A DNA stretch of 64,000 nt from Chimonanthus salicifolius. Taxonomy: Eukaryota; Streptophyta; Magnoliopsida; Laurales; Calycanthaceae. The first letter of the stretch is position 1, and each line of letters begins with the position of its first letter. The stretch spans positions 3,782,001 to 3,846,000 of the forward strand of contig CM023540.1 of assembly GCA_013350335.1 (NCBI GenBank), in the 5' to 3' direction. Shown here one piece after another: positions 59,268 through 64,000 of the stretch. A program made the position numbers and the translations under genes. The notes under the pieces are model-generated. The model was not told the DNA's origin, made no database searches, and was given only the letters and a program-made list of their open reading frames with translations.

Positions 59268-59749
59268 TGTGATACCCTGAACCGATATGGGAGAGTCCCA
59301 TATCGGTAATGAAGGATGAGTGATTGGGGTATTTTTGAGGCCAGCCCCTCTTGACCAGTAGGACGCATTTTGGGCTGGGCCATGTGGGCCCGGTCCTAAA
59401 AGCAAAACTATGAGCGTTCACTTGTGTGCGAGGCCCAAAGCGAACAATTTCTTGCTGAGTCATGCCCTAAGCCCTGTATTTGGGTCTGGTCGTTACAAAT
59501 TTGGTATCAGAGCCGAGGTTTTACATTCGGACTGTGTGGGCCTTTCATCAATCCCTGGAGTTGTTGAGCTGGACCGGGTCGAGCCAGGGACGGCTCGAGG
59601 CTTTAGGGGGAGTGATTGCGATACCCTGAACTAATGTGGGCCCGAGTCCAAAAGCAAAACAGTGTGGGCTCGCTTGTGTGCGATGCCCAGAGTGGACAAT
59701 TTCTTGCTGAGTCAAGCCCTAAGCCCTGTGTTCGGGTCGGGCCGTTACA
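59268..59749 (+). mobile_element. TRIM (terminal-repeat retrotransposon in miniature)
   Basis: 5' LTR 59268-59497 (230 bp, TGTGATACCC...GTTACA), primer site TGGTATCAGAGC at 59502-59513, an internal region of only about 119 bp, purine tract TTTAGGGGGAG at 59603-59612, 3' LTR 59617-59749 (133 bp, TGCGATACCC...GTTACA). The 3' LTR lacks about 97 bp present in the first LTR. The flanks CTACT and CAACT resemble a target duplication with one mismatch. No coding capacity: such elements rely on proteins from autonomous retrotransposons. It is not Cassandra, as no 5S-like segment is visible. Confidence 0.9.
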
Positions 59750-60601
59750 CAACTGTTTGCAAACAACTCCTCTCTAACATAGAGCACACGTCCACGTTGA
59801 GAAGTCATCACAATGAATAAGCCATGCACATATCCAGCATGTGTGTTGAAGCCTCCACCATGCATAACATACACACATATTACCGTGTGTAACCTTTTGA
59901 TTTTGCCCAACTTCACCATGCATATTACTTTGTTATCTTGCATGCAACAATTTAAGACACATCACGTCCATGCTATTTTCTTTTGCATGCGACCAACCCC
60001 TCTACACACGCCATGTATGTTGACATGCAGTCAGCATCAAGCACACCTCTCTCTGTATGTGAGGCAGCCAACCCTTCTCTCTGCTGGAATGGCTCATGAA
60101 CCAATTCTCTAGTGGACAATGCTACCACTGTTTGTCCTCCACTTCCGCTAGTAAACAGCAAAAAGATCTGTTGAAAACCCTTCCTGGATACAATTGTCCC
60201 TCCTCAGGGGTTTTCTGCTAATAACTCAGGGTTCTTTTGACTAGAAGACCCCTGCTATGTTGATGTCTTTGTATACCGAGCAATATCAGACGTTGCTCCT
60301 ATCTTCTATGCTTCAACCGATCTTTGAGGATCCCTCTTACTGCTTGGCACGTTTGTCTGCTTTAGAAACTCTTCCACGGTGCAGACAAGATCTTTGTGTT
60401 ATACTGGCAGCATCCACTCCGTGTGTAGCACTCTCATATCCTGATCTGGAGAACCCACTGATACTTATTCTACACTGGTAGCAACACCCCTCTCACATTC
60501 GTGTATTGTGATATTGTTGTTGTCCCTTTGATTCGCTCCTACCCGAATCCGAACCCTCTTGTGTTGTATTATGTTCACCTCTTATTCCCTGATCTCAACC
60601 T
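59750..60601. other. Gene-free stretch between TRIM and copia LTR
   Basis: No domain recognised. It contains many small open frames without protein-like composition. The stretch may belong to an older retrotransposon. Confidence 0.4.
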
Positions 60602-60964
60602 TGTTGGATTTATCGCTCAAAGCCTTATTGGGCCTGAGTTGTCTGATGGGCCCAGGCTCAGGCCCAGTGGGCCCAATCTATTGTAAGCTACACTATAATG
60701 TCTCTTTCTGTAGGGTTTATTAGGCTGGTACAGTTTCTCTTGGGGAGAAATAGAGAGGAGAGTGACTGAGAGGAAGGGCGGGTAGGATATTGTTAATCCT
60801 TGTAGCCTGTATTGGGCATTCTTCCTCTTAGAGGAATCTTAGCATGCCCCGTGGACGTAGGAAACATTGTTGAACCACCTATATCCTGTATTCTTCGTGT
60901 TCTTGCTTGTGCGTGTTAGATCTGCGATTTAATGATGAATGTGGGTTGGGTCTAATCTCTAACA
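60602..60964 (+). mobile_element. Ty1/copia 5' LTR (about 363 bp)
   Basis: TGTTGGATTT at 60602 and CTCTAACA at 60964 form the inverted terminal bases. The U5 block 'ccgtggacgtaggaaacatt' (60849-60868) is typical of copia LTRs, and a primer site follows immediately. The 5' border is inferred from the TGTTGG start and is less certain than the 3' border. Confidence 0.7.
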
Positions 60965-60966
60965 AT

Positions 60967-60977
60967 TGGTATCAGAG
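60967..60977 (+). promoter_or_regulatory. Primer binding site (tRNA-iMet), copia element
   Basis: TGGTATCAGAG two bases after the LTR; the twelfth base is T instead of the usual C. Confidence 0.85.
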
Positions 60978-62686
60978 TAAGGTTTAGAATCGGGACCGAA
61001 CGAAATCACAGATCGAAGGAGGCTGCTATACAAAAGGGGTTTCAGGAGTGCAGTTGCAGTAGGAGAACCAAAGGCGGCCAGATCTGGAGTAGATCTGAGG
61101 CGCGGCCATTAGAGAGTGACGGTTTCTATGGGCAGCAGCAAGAAGATCTGAAGGGGGTTTCAGTTTTGAAACCCATCGCATAAGGGCTGAGCAGGCTGAT
61201 CAGATCTAATCTGCAAAGGTTGCAGATCTAGTACAGTATGCCCGTCAGAGGGGGCTTCCATCGTCGGTCAGATCTGAGGCAGATCTGGTGCAAATCTAAG
61301 GCAGAAGCCGAGACGCAAGTAGTCCGGATTCCATTCAGATCTGCGAACAGACTTGAGATCAGAGAAGGAGTGCTCACATCTGTGTAGATCTGAGAAATCT
61401 GAGAGGCATGTGGCTGCGGAAGAAACAGACGTGCAGTGGCAGCCTGTACGAGCAAGTGGAGCTCGACAGCCAGACATGTACGTTTGAAAACCCAGGCAGC
61501 GGCCCAGCAAAACAAGGCAACAAATCTGTTCAGATCTGAGAATCAGGCAAGGGGGCCAGAAAAGGAGAAGATCTGATCTGCAGATCTGAAAAGGAAGATC
61601 GGATAGTGTCTACAGCACAAAATCATATCTGCGTGGAGGGGGCTTGGAAGACACAAACTCAGCCGTGAACAGATCTTTGCATATCTGATCGGAAGAAGAG
61701 TGATCGGAAGAGGAAACAGAGATGCCGCAGGCGGCCAGATCTGGAGTAGATCTGAGGCGCCGCCATCAGCAAGCAGCGGCAGATGCAACCGCGATTTCAG
61801 CAAAATCCCAAGCTAGATACAGACTGCAAATGGGGTTTCTTCTCTCATACAAAACTCCATCGAGAAAGGCGGAACAGAAATAAGAGACCCAGATCTGAGA
61901 TCGGGAGGAGAAGAGAGATCGGCAGCAGCCAGATCCAAGGGCAGCGCCAGATCTGCCAGCAGCCGGAGGTAGCTCTAGAGAAAGGAAAACGGGCTGCTTT
62001 GCCCATGTACAAGAAACCCCAGATCTGAGTGGGGTTGCTCGAGTGCTTAGGATGACCAAGCACGCCGAAGATCGCACGGCCAAGCAGAAGGTGTAGGAGG
62101 CTTGAGGGGCATCACTTGTAGGCAGCGCTTGTGAAGGAGGAAGAGGCAAATAGAGTGGTGAGCAACGGTGGTACAAGGCTACAGCGGCCTGAACAGGCTG
62201 TGAGAGCCAAAGAAGGGCTGGTGATTAGGAGGAGGAACGCAGGTAAAGTCCACTCGGTTTGGGTGAACCGAGTGGAAAATGATTAAAAAAAAAAAGTAAA
62301 AAGTTTTGGTGGTCTGGAGGATCACCATTTCTGGTGCACCCGCGAGACCACAATCACCCGAGGGACTACAGATTGGGGTAGTCCTGCAAGGACTACAATA
62401 TGCTTGTATGGTGATCAGCAGGACTACAGTTTCGAGTGACCTTGCAGGACCACAGATTCAGATACTCCTTTAGTAGGAAAAATCAATGGTCAGGATTAAT
62501 TTGCAGTTCCTTGAGTCATCGAGACTCGGAATTGAGGTCCGTCTTTGCCTGTCCCATCGCAACGAAGAGATCTACACGGTGACCAGTGTGGATTTGGAAA
62601 AGGAGAGAATTTTTTTTGGAGGAGCCGGGAGTGGTCAACGGCGGTGCAAAGGACTCGGGCGACAATGCTCGAGGTCGAGCCCATTT
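60978..62686 (+). other. Leader of the copia element, rich in AGATCTG repeats
   Basis: 1.7 kb of purine-rich sequence without a gag frame. AGATCT or AGATCTG occurs more than 15 times between 61079 and 62027, and a 33-bp block around 'ggccagatctggagtagatc' is present twice (61076 and 61733). A later part (62330-62470) repeats 'gcaggactacag'-type words. It ends where LTR G begins. The coding part would lie beyond the window. Confidence 0.55.
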
Positions 62687-63004
62687 TGTAACACTTCGGA
62701 AATTCATGTTATCAATATTTATGAAATTTGCCCATTTAATTTGTGAACTATTGGATATGGACCTTAGATGGGTAAAGGGTTGGGTCAATTGCCCGATTAA
62801 GACCCAACGGATTGTGGATATGGTTGCAATCGAAATAAATGGGTAAAATGTATTCAATTGGGTCAAGATTGTTAATTGGGTCAAAATGGCCAATTGGGAC
62901 CCAATGGGTCGTGTTTGACTTGGTTGATCACCAAGTGAGTTGAGTTGATTTGAATTAATTAAAGTGATGAGTTAAGTAAGTTGAGTGATTTGAGTTAAAT
63001 AAAA

Positions 63005-63425
63005 GGTGGGGAGTTTTGGCTTAAAATTCAAATTCAAAACAAGGATACACGTTGGAGAGGTGGGGAGTTTTGGTTTAAAATTCAAATTCAAAACAAGGAT
63101 ACACGTTGGAGAGGTGGGGAGTTTTGGTTACACATTTTAAATTCAAACCAAGGATTACACATTGGAGAGGTAGGAAGTTTTGGTTACACATTTTAAATTC
63201 AAATCAAGGATTACACGTTGGAGAGTTAGAAAGTTTTGGTTACACATTTTAAATTCAAACCAAGGATTACACGTTGGAAAGGTAGGAAGTCATGGTTATT
63301 TCAAATTCAAACAATGGTTACACATGGAGAGATAATGGAGGGGTTATGGTTATACATTTCAAATTCAAACAAAGGCAAGGCACACGTTGGAGAGATAATG
63401 GGGAGTCTTGGTTTAATTTTCAAAT
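63005..63425. repeat. About 58-60-bp tandem repeat in LTR G
   Basis: About seven units of 'gttggagaggtggggagttt', 'tggttacacatttt' and 'aaattcaaaycaaggattac', with small length differences. Open frames here are produced by the repeat. Confidence 0.93.
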
Positions 63426-63760
63426 TCAAACAAGGCTGAACTCTCCCTTTCCCTCTTGGTTGTTTCTCTCCCTCACACCCTCTCTTAGCTGACCACTCAC
63501 AAGGACAAAAGATAAAAGAACTTAGAGTTTGCATCCCAAACTCCTCTCCCTCTCACTCAAGGCCGATCTTCTCTCAAACCCACATACTTTGGCCGAACTC
63601 TATCTCTCTCTCAAGTCACAATCTCGGCCAAAGAAGTAAGAAGGAAGGAGGAAGAGGCTAAGGAAGGAAAGGATCGGAAGAACAAGTCGGAGCGAAGGAA
63701 AATCAGAGGAGTCGCAGAACCGATAGGTATTTTGGTAAATTTTGTTTAAAGTACGGAACC

Positions 63761-64000
63761 ATAGGATTCGGCCATAGTGCATGGCCGAACCCCATGAAAG
63801 AACATTGGTTTTTTTTTAATAATTTTGAGAAGGATGAAAACCATGGAGGGTTATGATGTTTTGATTGGATTTAAAAGAGGAAACATGGAACCATAGGGTT
63901 CGGCCATAGTGCATGGCCGAACCCCATGGAAGAAAAATTAGGGGCGGAATATGGTATTTCAATGGAAAGGATGAACCATAGGGTTCGGCCATAGAGCATG
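63761..64000 (+). repeat. Start of the hairpin array in LTR G
   Basis: Two complete copies (63761-63797, 63891-63928) and the left arm of a third at the window end, all with GGTTCGGCCATAG...CATGGCCGAACC-type stems and near-identical loops. Confidence 0.93.

Larger units (their letters stand above)
62687..64000 (+). mobile_element. LTR G, family of element I, cut by window end
   Basis: Starts TGTAACACTTCGG after CATTT (62682-62686, candidate target duplication). The familiar 'gacccaatgggtcgtg' zone (62896-62913), a tandem repeat, a purine-rich tract (63630-63720) and the beginning of a hairpin array follow in family order. Confidence 0.88.

Noticed and set aside
59268..59749. Cassandra-type TRIM carrying a 5S rRNA promoter
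   Set aside because: No 5S-like A-box/C-box stretch can be seen in either terminal repeat.
61766..62176. 136-codon minus-strand open frame
   Set aside because: Antisense to the AGATCTG-rich copia leader; composition follows the repeat and no homologous domain is recognisable.

Overview
The window is nuclear DNA of a flowering plant. The evidence is the LTR retrotransposons that prime on initiator-methionine tRNA, two chromodomain Ty3/gypsy elements, Ty1/copia LTRs, a TRIM, and traces of two plant genes: the last exon of a LAF3-like amidohydrolase and a DUF506 gene. I cannot name the species. Coding density is very low and almost everything is transposon.  Layout. 1-4.6 kb: Ty1/copia debris, the LAF3-like terminal exon (2267-2441), and an AT-rich tandem repeat interrupted by a 342-bp solo LTR. 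5.9-7.2 kb: an intronless DUF506 gene with one premature stop and a 243-bp tandem duplication of its 3' end. 7.5-12.3 kb: two oppositely oriented copia LTRs, an unidentified broken gene split by a 1.2-kb terminal-inverted-repeat transposon, and a Ty3/gypsy 3' end.  12.3-55.4 kb is one chromovirus insertion on the minus strand (target duplication TACAT at both ends), about 12.1 kb of its own sequence expanded to 43 kb by later insertions. Its left LTR holds solo LTRs A (14042-17630) and B (19387-23008). Its right LTR holds solo LTR C (28500-44804), itself split by a complete plus-strand chromovirus I (29462-41912), and solo LTR D (46363-53835), itself split by solo LTR E (47622-51646). Every level has a perfect 5-bp target duplication, and each insertion point in one LTR of the outer element can be read uninterrupted in the other LTR.  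55.4-64 kb: the interrupted target resumes, split again by solo LTR F (55709-58923), then a TRIM (59268-59749), a copia 5' LTR with primer site and leader (60602-62686), and the start of LTR G (62687 to the window end).  The LTRs of I and the related A, B, D, E, F and G are unusually long (3.2-4.0 kb) and share an ordered internal anatomy: TGTAACACCCC-type ends, a short-hairpin array (TTCGGCCA...TGGCCGAA), a GTAGG..CCTAC palindrome, a tandem-repeat block, a GGGCGCGTTGA module and a covarying hairpin about 100 bp before the 3' end. These hairpin systems are the most interesting unexplained structure here. No element in the window has an intact coding region; the breaks are listed per gene.
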